Shown: piece by piece, positions 23,294 through 32,774 of the stretch
Numbering within the stretch: the first letter of the stretch is position 1
Layout: every line of letters starts with the position of its first letter
Assembly: GCF_010645075.1 (NCBI RefSeq)
Contig: NZ_JAADZV010000010.1
Coordinates: forward strand, 115,794-179,793
Origin: Flavobacterium limi
GTDB lineage: Bacteria > Bacteroidota > Bacteroidia > Flavobacteriales > Flavobacteriaceae
Direction: 5' to 3'
DNA: 64,000 nucleotides
Program-made: the position numbers and the translations under genes
Notes under the pieces: generated by a model
Told to the model about the DNA's origin: nothing
Seen by the model: the letters and a program-made list of their open reading frames with translations, nothing else
Database searches by the model: none

Positions 23294-25513
23294 TTAGGTT
23301 CTGTATTCTCTTGTTACTTTATCGACACCATCAATTTTTTTAATGGCACTAATCATTTTCTTTAAAATGGTATTGTTTTTTACAATTACAGCTACCTGTC
23401 CATGGAAAATTCCGGCGTCGGTACTAAGCGAAATACTCTGAATGTTTACGCTCATATTGTTCGAAATTACTTTTGTAAGCTGATTGGTAAGACCTAAAAC
23501 ATCCATTCCCGTAATGTTGATAATCGCTTTAAATTCTTCCTGAGAAGAGTCAATCCATTTGGCGCTCATGATGCGGTATGCATAGTTGGACTGCATTCCA
23601 ATGGCGTTTGGACAATCTTTTTTATGAACTTTGATTCCTTCGTTTATCGTAACAAATCCAAAAACATCATCCCCAGGAATTGGGTTACAGCATTGTGATA
23701 GTTTGTAATCCAGCTTGTCATGCTCGGTTCCAAAAACCAGCATGTCGTAATTGCTGCTGATGACCGGTTTATGAATATCATCTGCAGCTGTATCTTTAGT
23801 TCTTTTGATTTTATTTTTGAAGAAATTGATAAAAGTATTGCTCTTTTGCGCTGCATAATCTTTTAACTGTTGGTTTTCGATAGCGCCAATTCCAACTCGA
23901 TAAAACAAATCTAAACTTGTTTTCAATTTAAAAAAGTTGACTAACTCGTTTGTAACCTGTTCGTTAAGTGTAACTTTTAAATGTCTTAGTTTTCTGGTAA
24001 GTAATTCTTTTCCCTCTTCGGCAATTTTTTTGGTGTTCTCATTAAGGACATTTTTGATTTTGTTTTTCGCTCTCGAAGTCGTTACATAATCAAGCCAGTT
24101 TACCGTTGGTTTTTGATTTGCCGAAGTAATAACTTCAACCTGATCACCACTTTTTAATTCGTGATTTAAAGGAACCAAGCGGCCATTTACACGTGTTCCT
24201 CTGGTTTTGATTCCGATTTCAGAATGGATACTAAAAGCAAAATCTAGTGATGTTGCACCTTTTGGTAATGATTTGATTTCTCCTTTTGGTGTGAAAACGA
24301 AGATTTCCTGCGAGTAGAGATTCATTTTAAAATCTTCCACAAAATCAACCGCATTAGTTTCCGGGTTTTCCAAGGCTTCACGAAGCAGGTTCAGCCAGGT
24401 GTCAAGGCCGCTTTCTTCAGATGCGCCGTTTTTGTACTTATAATGTGCGGCATATCCTTTTTCGGCAATTTCATCCATTCTTTCACTTCGTACCTGTACT
24501 TCAACCCAACGCCCTTTTGGTCCCATAACGGTTATGTGCAATGCTTCGTATCCCGTTGATTTAGGAGATGAAATCCAGTCTCGTAAACGACTCGGGCTGG
24601 GTCTGTAATGATCTGTTACGATGGAATAGATTTTCCATGCAATAAACTTTTCTTCATGAGAATCACATTTATAGACAATTCGCAGTGCAAATTTGTCGTA
24701 AACTTCGTCAAAACTTACATTTTGGGCACGCATTTTACGGCGAATCGAATAAATAGATTTTGGTCGCCCTTTTATGATATAGTCAATATTCTCGGCATCA
24801 AGCGATTTTTTCAAAACATCCGAAATGTCTTTGATGTATGCGTCCTGTTCTTCTTTCGTTTCCCTTATTTTGCTTACGATATCTTCATAAACAGCAGGTT
24901 CGGTATATTTTAAACCTAAATCTTCAAGTTTGGTTTTGATATTATAAAGTCCCAAACGATGGGCGAGAGGAGCATAAATGTATAAAGTTTCAGAAGCTAT
25001 TTTAGTCTGTTTGTACTCCACCATCGAATCCATAGTCTGCATGTTGTGCAAACGATCCGCCAGTTTAATCAGGATAACACGTACATCGTCATTTAAAGTC
25101 AGGATCATTTTTCTGAAATTCTCTGCCTGCATGGAGGCATTCAGATCCTTTTGAACCATCGAAATCTTCGTTAGTCCTTCGACTAATTGTGCTACTTTTG
25201 GGTTAAATAAACGCTCAATATCTTCAACCGTAATTGGAGTATCTTCGACAACATCGTGCAATAAGGCCGCAGCAATAGAGGTAGCGCCCAGACCAATTTC
25301 CGAGGCTACAATTTTTGCAACTGCAATAGGATGAAAGATATACGCTTCACCGGATTTACGTCTTTGCTCTTTATGGGCATCAACGGCAACATCAAAAGCT
25401 TTCCGAATTAGTTTTTTGTCTGTAGGTGTTAAAGTTTGGTAACTGATTCGAAGTAATTCTTTGTACTCTTGTGCAATTGCTTTGTTTTCTTTTTCAATAT
25501 CTATTTCTGTCAT
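23294..25513 (-). CDS. relA: Bifunctional (p)ppGpp synthetase/hydrolase RelA/SpoT
   Basis: This long RSH enzyme controls the stringent response. The HD hydrolase domain is present (FHPIAVAKIVASEIG, LLHDVVEDT near 86-94, and DRLHNMQTM), so it can degrade (p)ppGpp. The synthetase domain has RPKSIYSIRRKM, FALRIVYKCDS and STGYEALHITV (about 245-325). TGS follows (FVFTPKGEIKSLPKGATSLD, about 395), then the conserved CCNPIPGDDVFGF segment and a C-terminal ACT domain (about 660-739). I chose the ATG at 25513 (MTEIDIEKENK) over the TTG at 25528. A 7-bp tandem repeat lies 200 bp upstream. Confidence 0.95.
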   Translation of the reverse strand: MTEIDIEKENKAIAQEYKELLRISYQTLTPTDKKLIRKAFDVAVDAHKEQRRKSGEAYIFHPIAVAKIVASEIGLGATSIAAALLHDVVEDTPITVEDIERLFNPKVAQLVEGLTKISMVQKDLNASMQAENFRKMILTLNDDVRVILIKLADRLHNMQTMDSMVEYKQTKIASETLYIYAPLAHRLGLYNIKTKLEDLGLKYTEPAVYEDIVSKIRETKEEQDAYIKDISDVLKKSLDAENIDYIIKGRPKSIYSIRRKMRAQNVSFDEVYDKFALRIVYKCDSHEEKFIAWKIYSIVTDHYRPSPSRLRDWISSPKSTGYEALHITVMGPKGRWVEVQVRSERMDEIAEKGYAAHYKYKNGASEESGLDTWLNLLREALENPETNAVDFVEDFKMNLYSQEIFVFTPKGEIKSLPKGATSLDFAFSIHSEIGIKTRGTRVNGRLVPLNHELKSGDQVEVITSANQKPTVNWLDYVTTSRAKNKIKNVLNENTKKIAEEGKELLTRKLRHLKVTLNEQVTNELVNFFKLKTSLDLFYRVGIGAIENQQLKDYAAQKSNTFINFFKNKIKRTKDTAADDIHKPVISSNYDMLVFGTEHDKLDYKLSQCCNPIPGDDVFGFVTINEGIKVHKKDCPNAIGMQSNYAYRIMSAKWIDSSQEEFKAIINITGMDVLGLTNQLTKVISNNMSVNIQSISLSTDAGIFHGQVAVIVKNNTILKKMISAIKKIDGVDKVTREYRT

Positions 25514-25712
25514 AACGGCATGGTTCAATCCTTAAAAATATGAATTTGTTTAAATATACGCAAGGGAATAGATTGCTGATTTTGGATTTTAAACTTTAAG
25601 CTTTTGAGGTAAATCTAGATGTCAATCTCGCTTAGTTTTGTTCTGAAAGTTTATAAAAATCTAATAAAAATTGTAAAAAAAACAGAAAATAAAGTCGCAG
25701 ACTTTTAATTTT

Positions 25713-25778
25713 CAACTAACAACTAACAACTAACAACTAACAACTAACAACTAACAACTAACAACTAACAACTAACAA
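25713..25778. repeat. Heptanucleotide tandem repeat, nine full copies of CAACTAA
   Basis: Nine perfect copies of CAACTAA run from 25713 to 25775, plus a partial copy. They begin just after the stop codon of the rRNA methyltransferase gene and lie about 200 bp upstream of relA/spoT on the same strand. The repeat is non-coding. The rest of the gap 25514-25712 is AT-rich without a clear promoter match. Confidence 0.95.
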
Positions 25779-26567
25779 TTAAAAACCTCTTTGTCTTTTA
25801 GCTTCAAAAATTAAAATAGCAGCAGCGACTGAAACATTCATGCTGTCAATTTCGCCCTGCATCGGGATAATTATGTTTTGAGTTGCAGCATCGCGCCATT
25901 CCTGAGTTAGTCCTGTGGCTTCCGTACCTACAACCAAAGCGGTTGGAGTAGTGAAGTTTTGTGTGTGATAAGAAGTTGAATTTTGTAATGTTGCACAGTA
26001 AAAATCAATCTTTTTTTCTTTTAGAAAAGTAATAATTTCAGCAGTAGTTCCTGTTGCAATCTGATTCGTAAACAAACAGCCAACGCTGGAACGAACAATA
26101 TTTGGATTGTATAAATCACTTTTTGGATTGGCAATTAATACAGCATCCAGATTGGCAGCATCGGCAGTACGCAAAAGGGCACCAATATTCCCTGGCTTTT
26201 CGGGAGCTTCGGCTACTAAAATCAGAGGATTTTTGGATAATTTTAAATCTGATAATTGCAATGATTTTGTTTTGGCTACAGCCAAAATTCCTTCTGTAGT
26301 ATCGCGATACGCCAGTTTTTGATAAACTTCTTTATTTATTTCGATTAACTGAACAGTTGTTTTTACCAATTTAGAAATATCATTTTCAGTAACCAGTTCC
26401 GGTAAAAATAAAACCGTTTCTATTCCATAACCGCCTTTTATAGCTAATGAAATTTCACGTAATCCTTCAATCAAAAATGTGCCGGTTTGCTTGCGGGCTT
26501 TTGCTTTTTCCTGCAATAAAACAAGCGATTTTATAAACGGATTTTGGACTGATGTGATTTGTTTCAT
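25779..26567 (-). CDS. SpoU/TrmH-family RNA 2'-O-methyltransferase
   Basis: The 262-residue protein has the SPOUT knot motifs in order: LVAEAPEKPGNIGALLRTADAANLDAVLI (motif 1, about 135-163), VVGTEATGLTQEW (motif 2, about 215) and IIIPMQGEIDSMNVSVAAAILIFEA (motif 3, about 232-256). An N-terminal substrate-binding domain (SVQNPFIKSLVLLQEKAKARKQ, FLIEGLREI) is typical of RlmB/TsnR-like 23S rRNA methyltransferases. The exact target nucleotide is not predictable here. Confidence 0.92.
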   Translation of the reverse strand: MKQITSVQNPFIKSLVLLQEKAKARKQTGTFLIEGLREISLAIKGGYGIETVLFLPELVTENDISKLVKTTVQLIEINKEVYQKLAYRDTTEGILAVAKTKSLQLSDLKLSKNPLILVAEAPEKPGNIGALLRTADAANLDAVLIANPKSDLYNPNIVRSSVGCLFTNQIATGTTAEIITFLKEKKIDFYCATLQNSTSYHTQNFTTPTALVVGTEATGLTQEWRDAATQNIIIPMQGEIDSMNVSVAAAILIFEAKRQRGF

Positions 26568-26683
26568 TATTTTGAGCGACTGAGTTTCTGAGGCGCTAAG
26601 GTAGTGATGTTTTTTTTAAAGCAAGCAAGCCTTACAATTAGATGGTTTGAAATTGTAAATGCTTTTTGAATGATTTAAGGAAG

Positions 26684-27379
26684 TTAGCGAATATACTTTT
26701 TTTGATTTTTATTATTATAATCATTAAATTCATATTCTATTATAAAACTTTGGTCGTTACTATTTATAAAATGAATTCTATTTAATATTTCTGGCTCACC
26801 AAAAACTTCTTTTGGAAATTCATAACTCTTTTTATTTCTTTTTTTAATATCTAAAAGAATCATTTTATCTTCAGAATTAGGAACATCATTTTCTGAATAT
26901 AATAAAATTTGATTTGTTGTATCGATGTCAATAATTGCACTATAATCTTTAATCAATTTTTTTCTTGTTTTCTTTTCATACAATTGTATAATATCAGGAT
27001 TTCCACTCCCATAAGATTGGCCAATAATAAATGTATCATTGAAATCACAAATAATGTATCCTAAATTTTTTATTGGCAATCCAATTGAACAGCTATTTAA
27101 AGTATCGATAATACTTATTCCTTTTTTATAGAGTAGGTATTGATCTTCATTGTCAGTGCTATATGAAATTGAATACCCTCCTTTGAGACTAATTTCGTTA
27201 TTATCATCTACAGCAACTTTTGACTTTTTATCTTCAATAATTGATTTTTTGTTTTGGGTAACGATTTTATTAGGTTCTAAACTTTCAATCTTACTTTTCG
27301 GAGAAGATAATTGTTTCTTATCCGATTTACAGGAAAAGAGAAACAATATAATTCCAGTTAACAATAATATTTTTTTCAT
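26684..27379 (-). CDS. Hypothetical lipoprotein downstream of the DUF58 gene
   Basis: The 231-residue protein begins MKKILLLTGIILFLFSC, a lipoprotein signal with Cys17. A lysine- and serine-rich linker follows, then a domain with repeated hydrophobic-aspartate strands (YIICDFNDTFIIGQSYGSGN, LLYSENDVPNSEDKMILLDI). That pattern suggests a beta-propeller-like fold. I do not recognise the family. It lies 20 bp after the DUF58 gene on the same strand and is much more AT-rich than its neighbour, so it may be a later addition to the operon. Confidence 0.7.
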   Translation of the reverse strand: MKKILLLTGIILFLFSCKSDKKQLSSPKSKIESLEPNKIVTQNKKSIIEDKKSKVAVDDNNEISLKGGYSISYSTDNEDQYLLYKKGISIIDTLNSCSIGLPIKNLGYIICDFNDTFIIGQSYGSGNPDIIQLYEKKTRKKLIKDYSAIIDIDTTNQILLYSENDVPNSEDKMILLDIKKRNKKSYEFPKEVFGEPEILNRIHFINSNDQSFIIEYEFNDYNNKNQKKYIR

Positions 27380-27399
27380 AATAAATATATTGAAAAGAA

Positions 27400-28731
27400 T
27401 TACAAAATCCCTCTCGATTTAATCTCCAAATATTTATTGATGGCATCCAAAGTCAAATTTTCAGGTTGTGTAAGAACAGAATGTATTCCGTATTTCTTCA
27501 GCTCATTAGCAATTAAGCGTTTTTCAAACATGAATTTTTCGGCGATTACCTTATCATAAACTTCCTGAATTGTATCTGTTTTTTTATTGATGATTTCGTT
27601 CAATTCGGTATTCTGGAAGAAAACAACAACCAATAAATGATTTTTTGCAATTCCTTTTAAATAAGGTAATTGACGGTTCAAACCATCCATGGTTTCAAAA
27701 TTGGTATATAAAATAATCAGACTGCGCTGGTTGATGTTTTTCTTGACATCAACATACAAACGGCTGTAATCGCTTTCAAAAAAATCGGTTTTGATGTTGT
27801 ATAAGGTTTCCAGTATTTTTTGCATCTGCGAACCTCTTTTTTCGGCAAAAACCCTGTTTTCTACTTTTTTAGAGAAAGCAAAAATTCCGGCTTTATCCTG
27901 CTTTTTTAGAACAACATTAGCCAAAACCAAAGCTGAATTAATAGCATAATCCAGTAAACTGAGGCCGTTAAATGGCATTTGCATTACACGGCCTTTATCA
28001 ATTGCTAAATAAACCGACTGTGATTTTTCGTCCTGAAACTGGTTGACCATCAAGGCATTTTTCTTGGCCGTAGCTTTCCAGTTTAAAGTCCGAAGATCGT
28101 CACCCTGAACATATTCTTTAATTTGCTCAAACTCCATTGTATGACCAATTCGGCGGATTTTCTTGATTCCGTATTGGAAAAGATTATTAGAAAAAGCCAG
28201 TAAATCATACTTTCTTAATTGAATATACGACGGATAAGTGGGTACCATTTTGTCTTTATCGAAAGTAAATCTTCTGGAGATTAGTTTTAAAGGTGAAGAG
28301 ACGTAAATGTTTAAATTCCCAAAATAATATTCACCTCTTTCTGTTGGTCGTAAATCATATGATACTTTATCCTGAGCAGATGCTTTAACAGTTCTCTCTA
28401 TTTTGAAGTCACGTACCTGAAACTGGAACGGGATTTCATCAATGATTTTAATTGAAATTGGGAAAGTGTAATGGTTTTGGACTGAAATATTTACCGGATT
28501 TAAATCGCCATTTGAAAGCTTTTCATGCATTTCTCTTGAAGCTTCAATTCCGGTTCGGGCTACATACAAAAGCAAAACATCAAGCACCAGAAAAGTGATT
28601 AAAACCAAAACAAGAAACCAGACTCCGTTGTATATGACCGGAAAAATAAAAGCACACACGAATAATCCTAGGATACCTAAAAGGACATAGAAAAAGAAGT
28701 TGTTAAGGTATAGGCTTTTTATGAATTTCAT
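27400..28731 (-). CDS. DUF58 domain protein, MoxR-associated
   Basis: The 443-residue protein has two N-terminal membrane helices (FFFYVLLGILGLFVCAFIFPV and VLVLITFLVLDVLLLYVA). A beta-rich region follows, then the DUF58 block with GDDLRTLNWKATAKKNALMV (about 208-227) and a vWA-like domain. DUF58 proteins recur with MoxR ATPases, which are thought to remodel vWA-type proteins at the envelope. It is the penultimate gene of the minus-strand cluster that starts with spoIIM. Confidence 0.9.
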   Translation of the reverse strand: MKFIKSLYLNNFFFYVLLGILGLFVCAFIFPVIYNGVWFLVLVLITFLVLDVLLLYVARTGIEASREMHEKLSNGDLNPVNISVQNHYTFPISIKIIDEIPFQFQVRDFKIERTVKASAQDKVSYDLRPTERGEYYFGNLNIYVSSPLKLISRRFTFDKDKMVPTYPSYIQLRKYDLLAFSNNLFQYGIKKIRRIGHTMEFEQIKEYVQGDDLRTLNWKATAKKNALMVNQFQDEKSQSVYLAIDKGRVMQMPFNGLSLLDYAINSALVLANVVLKKQDKAGIFAFSKKVENRVFAEKRGSQMQKILETLYNIKTDFFESDYSRLYVDVKKNINQRSLIILYTNFETMDGLNRQLPYLKGIAKNHLLVVVFFQNTELNEIINKKTDTIQEVYDKVIAEKFMFEKRLIANELKKYGIHSVLTQPENLTLDAINKYLEIKSRGIL

Positions 28732-28754
28732 GTGGCTCTAAATAAAATTGATTT

Positions 28755-29531
28755 TTACTGTCCAATAATTATTGGCGTTTTACCATCTGTAATGATAACT
28801 TTGTTGCGGGTGTTTCTAATCGCTTCAATCCATTGCTGTTGTAAAACTTCTTTGGTAAGTCCTGAAGATTGTACACGATTAGTTTCAGCGTCAATTCGGG
28901 CTTTTTCCAATAACATTTTTGAAGTTTCCAGTTCATTTCTGACCTCATTTGCTTTTTGTATTGCATTATTTCGTTTTTCAATTGCATCAGCCATAGATTT
29001 CGGAGGCGTAAGCCCTGAAGTCAGGGTGTTTAAAGTAAAAAATTTTGCAGCGAATTTGAGTTTCAGTTTTTCTTCTACATTTCTTTCAAAAGAACCCAGA
29101 TTATTCATTAATGAGTCTGTAGTATAATTTCTGGCCTCTTCCCGATAAGCGTCGATAGCCAGTTTGTCAAGTACATTTGCTTCAACATTATCAAGAAATC
29201 CTTCTCCTGTTCCTAAATGTTTGTAATTTAAAATAATACTTGGTCCTTTTGTTCTGGTCACCTGATACGTATAAGTTGGGTCAACAGTAAACATTCCGGC
29301 ATCCCTGGCAGAAACCTGTACAGCATCAACATCTGATTTTTGTTCAAACATGGGTACCTGATACAATTCACTTCCCGGACCTAAAGGACCCTGAGCACCT
29401 GTAACAACTGTAAAAGATTCAATTCCGTTTCTTCCGTAATCAGTCATTAAGACTCCCTCGTAATTTGGTTCCGGGCGATTGCAGGAAATTAAGGAAGAAA
29501 TTAAAATTATGGATAGTATGATTTTTTTCAT
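28755..29531 (-). CDS. SPFH/prohibitin-like lipoprotein
   Basis: The 258-residue protein starts with a lipoprotein signal (IILISSLISC, Cys17). An SPFH-like domain follows (GVLMTDYGRNGIESFTVVTGAQGPLGPG, then VQVSARDAGMFTVDPTYTYQV). A long helical coiled-coil segment (about 165-235) is typical of band-7 proteins that oligomerise at membranes. A lipid anchor instead of an N-terminal helix is notable. It sits between DUF58 and a two-helix membrane protein within the MoxR cluster. A scaffold role is inferred. Confidence 0.82.
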   Translation of the reverse strand: MKKIILSIILISSLISCNRPEPNYEGVLMTDYGRNGIESFTVVTGAQGPLGPGSELYQVPMFEQKSDVDAVQVSARDAGMFTVDPTYTYQVTRTKGPSIILNYKHLGTGEGFLDNVEANVLDKLAIDAYREEARNYTTDSLMNNLGSFERNVEEKLKLKFAAKFFTLNTLTSGLTPPKSMADAIEKRNNAIQKANEVRNELETSKMLLEKARIDAETNRVQSSGLTKEVLQQQWIEAIRNTRNKVIITDGKTPIIIGQ

Positions 29532-29532
29532 T

Positions 29533-29715
29533 TTACTTTTGGTTTTTATCTTTAAAAAAGGACTTGTACGGAAATAAGATTAGAATTAAAATGCTAACGA
29601 TAAGAGTAATAATCCAAAGCAATGGAGCTCTGCTTCTAAAAACAATCATGTTTATAATAACCATTAAGGATATTATAATAGCGAATACTAAAATTTTCAA
29701 AGCAGGTTTTTTCAT
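29533..29715 (-). CDS. Small two-helix membrane protein in the MoxR cluster
   Basis: This 60-residue protein is mostly two hydrophobic segments (ILVFAIIISLMVIINMIVF and LLWIITLIVSILILILF) joined by a short basic/proline turn, with a lysine-rich end. Its stop is one base before the start of the SPFH gene and its own start is 18 bp after the MoxR gene. That spacing argues for a real, co-translated gene. Function is unknown. Confidence 0.7.
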   Translation of the reverse strand: MKKPALKILVFAIIISLMVIINMIVFRSRAPLLWIITLIVSILILILFPYKSFFKDKNQK

Positions 29716-29733
29716 GATTATGAATTTTAAATG

Positions 29734-30747
29734 TTACCTCGGAATCTCTACAGCTTCAATAATCTGTTTGATGATTTCTGCACTTGTAATTCCTTCCATT
29801 TCACGCTCTGGAGAAACAATGACACGGTGTTGTAAAACCGGAACAGCAGCCTCCTTAATATCTTCAGGAGTTACAAAATCCCGTCCGCGAATGGCCGCAA
29901 AACCTTTGGCTGCGTTCAGAATAGCAATGGAGGCACGAGGTGATGCACCTAAATATAAAAAGGCATTTTCTCTTGTATTGACTACGATTCGGGCAATATA
30001 TTCCAGTAAATTTTGCTCTACTCTGATCTGTTTAATCAAAGCCTGGTATTCTTTTATTTCTTCGGCAGAAAGAATAGTATTAATCGCCTCTAATTTCCCG
30101 TGATCCTGCAAAAGATGTTCTCTCTGGATAATGAGGATTTCTTCGTCTAATTTTGGGTAATCAATAGAGATTTTGAATAAAAAACGGTCTAATTGTGCTT
30201 CCGGTAAACGATATGTACCTTCCTGTTCAATTGGATTTTGTGTAGCAATAACCAAAAAAGGAGCGTCAAGCTGATAGGCTGAACCGTCAATAGTAATCTG
30301 GCGTTCTTCCATAACCTCAAAAAGAGCAGCCTGGGTCTTGGCAGGCGCGCGATTGATCTCGTCAATTAAAATCAGATTAGAAAAAATAGGACCTTGTTTA
30401 AATTCAAATTCTGAACTTTTCAAATTAAAAATCGAAGTTCCTAAAATATCAGATGGCATTAAATCCGGTGTAAACTGAATTCGGCTAAAGCCAATATTTA
30501 AGGTTTTTGATAATAACTTAGCCGTAATGGTTTTGGCAACTCCGGGAACACCTTCCAGTAAAACATGTCCGTTCGATAAAATCGCAACAAGTAATTGATC
30601 GATCATTTTGTGTTGTCCAACAATTACGGTTTCAATTTCTTTTTTTATAATATTGACATGATCTAAAAGAGGGGCTAAATTAAGCCTTGTTTCAAAATTC
30701 ACATTTTCATTCGTGATTTCTGTTTCTGTTGTATTGATATCGTCCAT
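29734..30747 (-). CDS. MoxR-type AAA+ ATPase
   Basis: MoxR ATPases are AAA+ chaperones that act with vWA-domain partners. The 337-residue sequence shows Walker A LEGVPGVAKTITAKLL (about 60-75), Walker B LILIDEINRAPAKTQAAL (about 125-142), the MoxR MEERQITIDG segment, sensor 1 VIATQNPIEQEGTYRLPEAQLDRFLF and the C-terminal lid GASPRASIAIL. It lies at the centre of a cluster with spoIIM, DUF4129, DUF4350, DUF58 and an SPFH protein, a grouping known in Bacteroidota. Confidence 0.95.
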   Translation of the reverse strand: MDDINTTETEITNENVNFETRLNLAPLLDHVNIIKKEIETVIVGQHKMIDQLLVAILSNGHVLLEGVPGVAKTITAKLLSKTLNIGFSRIQFTPDLMPSDILGTSIFNLKSSEFEFKQGPIFSNLILIDEINRAPAKTQAALFEVMEERQITIDGSAYQLDAPFLVIATQNPIEQEGTYRLPEAQLDRFLFKISIDYPKLDEEILIIQREHLLQDHGKLEAINTILSAEEIKEYQALIKQIRVEQNLLEYIARIVVNTRENAFLYLGASPRASIAILNAAKGFAAIRGRDFVTPEDIKEAAVPVLQHRVIVSPEREMEGITSAEIIKQIIEAVEIPR

Positions 30748-30787
30748 GTTTGGTATGTTTTTCTTTTGATAAATTTTAGTAAAAATA

Positions 30788-31996
30788 TTAATGTAAAACT
30801 TTTTCTATTGCATTATTGATTCTGATTAAATCTTCTTCAAGACTTCCGTGATAACTTTTTCGATATTCGTTGATCAAGAATACAAGCTCTCTGATGGCGT
30901 TTTCATCTTTACCGGATTTGTGATGCAGTTTTTTGATAAAATCATCATCCAGTTTTGAAGTATCCATAAGATATTCATTTCGGATTCTTTCCAGAAAATA
31001 AATGATTTTTTTATCAATAATGTTATCATGATCCCCTTCCTGATAATATAAGTTTCCGATTGTTTTGGTAAAATCAACAGTTAAATTAGGTAGCGGTTTT
31101 AGTATCGGAACGATTCTTTGTTTTCGCTTGGCGTTAAAAAGTATAAAGATCAAAATTGCAATTAAAGCCAGGTATAATGCGGATTTTAAAGCCGGCTGAC
31201 TTAAAATGTAGCGCAATGGAGAATCAGAAATAGATTCGCTGTTTTGCCCTTTTGTATACCAATAAACATCTCCTTTTGGAATATAAGAAAGGACACTTTG
31301 AGCGTATTGATAATGATCATCCTTCAGCATATGAAAGTTCGAAAAAGCAGCAGGTTGCATGTGCAAATAAAAATAGCCATTTACGTATGGAACTTTTATG
31401 AAATTGATCCGTTTTTTATTTTCTTTATTTGCCTGATAGCCTAAAACGGTAGTATTTAAGGTATCAATTTTAGAAAAATAATAACTACCCATACCTTCGG
31501 TCAGATGAAACTTTTTAGAGCTTACATTTTTATTAGCGAGCCAGATGGAGGTACTGTCGGAATATTGAAAATCAGTTCTGAAATCGATTTTTAAGCTGTC
31601 TAGAATCGGTTGAGGAAAAGTTTTCATACTCAAAAAGGCGCTATTTCCATGCGAAACAAAATAAAAAAGCTCCTTCATAGACTGATCGTCAATTGAAGCA
31701 AATTCAGTAATGTTAAGGAAAGTTCCTTTTATTTTGTAAGTACCCACTACTGTATCAGGGATATATTTAGAATCTAAAAACTCGTAAGGAGTCAGGGCTG
31801 AAACTCTTTCAAGTTTTTGCTTTTTTAAAAGTCCGTCAATTTCTTTATTGAATATGTATAATCCAAACGGGATTTTATCGTTTACCGAATAGGTTGGTGT
31901 CCAGTCAATTCTTTTTGGGGAATTACTCCCGGCTAGTAAAATTAAGGCAAAAACCAAAACCAGTATAGCGATATAAATTTTCATCGATTTACCCAT
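30788..31996 (-). CDS. DUF4350 domain membrane protein
   Basis: The 402-residue protein has an N-terminal membrane helix (IYIAILVLVFALILLAGS). An extracytoplasmic DUF4350 domain follows (DKIPFGLYIFNKEIDGLLKK, then FVSHGNSAFLSMKTF). A second helix (ALYLALIAILIFILF, about 272-286) precedes a cytoplasmic helical domain. Its start overlaps the stop of the DUF4129 gene by 8 bp; the internal ATG at 31984 (MKIYIAIL) would leave a 4-bp gap instead. The family always keeps company with MoxR/DUF58 genes; its role is unknown. Confidence 0.87.
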   Translation of the reverse strand: MGKSMKIYIAILVLVFALILLAGSNSPKRIDWTPTYSVNDKIPFGLYIFNKEIDGLLKKQKLERVSALTPYEFLDSKYIPDTVVGTYKIKGTFLNITEFASIDDQSMKELFYFVSHGNSAFLSMKTFPQPILDSLKIDFRTDFQYSDSTSIWLANKNVSSKKFHLTEGMGSYYFSKIDTLNTTVLGYQANKENKKRINFIKVPYVNGYFYLHMQPAAFSNFHMLKDDHYQYAQSVLSYIPKGDVYWYTKGQNSESISDSPLRYILSQPALKSALYLALIAILIFILFNAKRKQRIVPILKPLPNLTVDFTKTIGNLYYQEGDHDNIIDKKIIYFLERIRNEYLMDTSKLDDDFIKKLHHKSGKDENAIRELVFLINEYRKSYHGSLEEDLIRINNAIEKVLH

Positions 31997-32762
31997 TGTT
32001 AAAGGTTTTTATTGCATTTTTAAAACGGCTTACTGCTTTTTCGAACATTCTCTCGTCAATTTCAAATTCGCCATACCAGATGTAGTTATAGACGTATGAT
32101 AAATAGGTGAATTCTTCTTTATGGACTGGGTTTTTAAGTTCGTGTAAATAATCAGAATTGGTTTTTTCGATATCCCATTCGATATAATGATTTTTGGCCA
32201 TTACTTTCAATAACCACAGATAATAGTATCGAATGGTAATTCTTTTTTCTCCTGATTCGATAGATTGCTTAATAAGTTTTTCGAAATCGAGAAGATGGAT
32301 GTTTTTTTCAATATCTGAGTAATGAATCACTTTTTGTTTTGCTTCTTTACTGAAAATCCATTTTCCTTCCTTTCCAATAAGAGCCTTAACAATCAAATAA
32401 ATTACAAAAACGACAATTAGTATAGCCAGTACTTTTAATAAAAGCGCGACAAAATTAAGTGAAGCCTCAGGATTCTCAAATGTGAATATACCATTGAAAA
32501 TATCTGCCAGCCATTCTTTAAAATAATCCCACCAGTTTTTTTCAGGAATTTTTTGTTCGTACACAAAATCATCATCTGTATATTTTTTTTTGAAATTTTT
32601 CTGAAATGTTTTAGCCTCAATAGTGTCTGAATCGACATTAATATCTGCCTCAGTATATATAACTGAAGCTGCTTTAGGAGGTTCGGTTTTAACCAGAGTA
32701 TCCTGTGCACTCAGGTTATTGAAGCAAAGGAGAAAAGATAAAAGAAGTAAAAATCTATTCAT
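31989..32762 (-). CDS. DUF4129 domain protein
   Basis: The 257-residue protein has a signal peptide (MNRFLLLLSFLLCFNNLSAQ), an acidic extracytoplasmic stretch, one membrane helix near 107-125 (LLKVLAILIVVFVIYLIVKAL) and a C-terminal DUF4129 helical domain. That domain includes RYYYLWLLKVMAKNHYIEWDIEKTNSDYL and FTYLSYVYNYIWYGEFEIDE. DUF4129 is a standard part of MoxR clusters. It is overlapped by DUF4350 and lies 12 bp downstream of spoIIM. Confidence 0.87.
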   Translation of the reverse strand: MNRFLLLLSFLLCFNNLSAQDTLVKTEPPKAASVIYTEADINVDSDTIEAKTFQKNFKKKYTDDDFVYEQKIPEKNWWDYFKEWLADIFNGIFTFENPEASLNFVALLLKVLAILIVVFVIYLIVKALIGKEGKWIFSKEAKQKVIHYSDIEKNIHLLDFEKLIKQSIESGEKRITIRYYYLWLLKVMAKNHYIEWDIEKTNSDYLHELKNPVHKEEFTYLSYVYNYIWYGEFEIDERMFEKAVSRFKNAIKTFNNG

Positions 32763-32774
32763 TATTGGTTTTCG

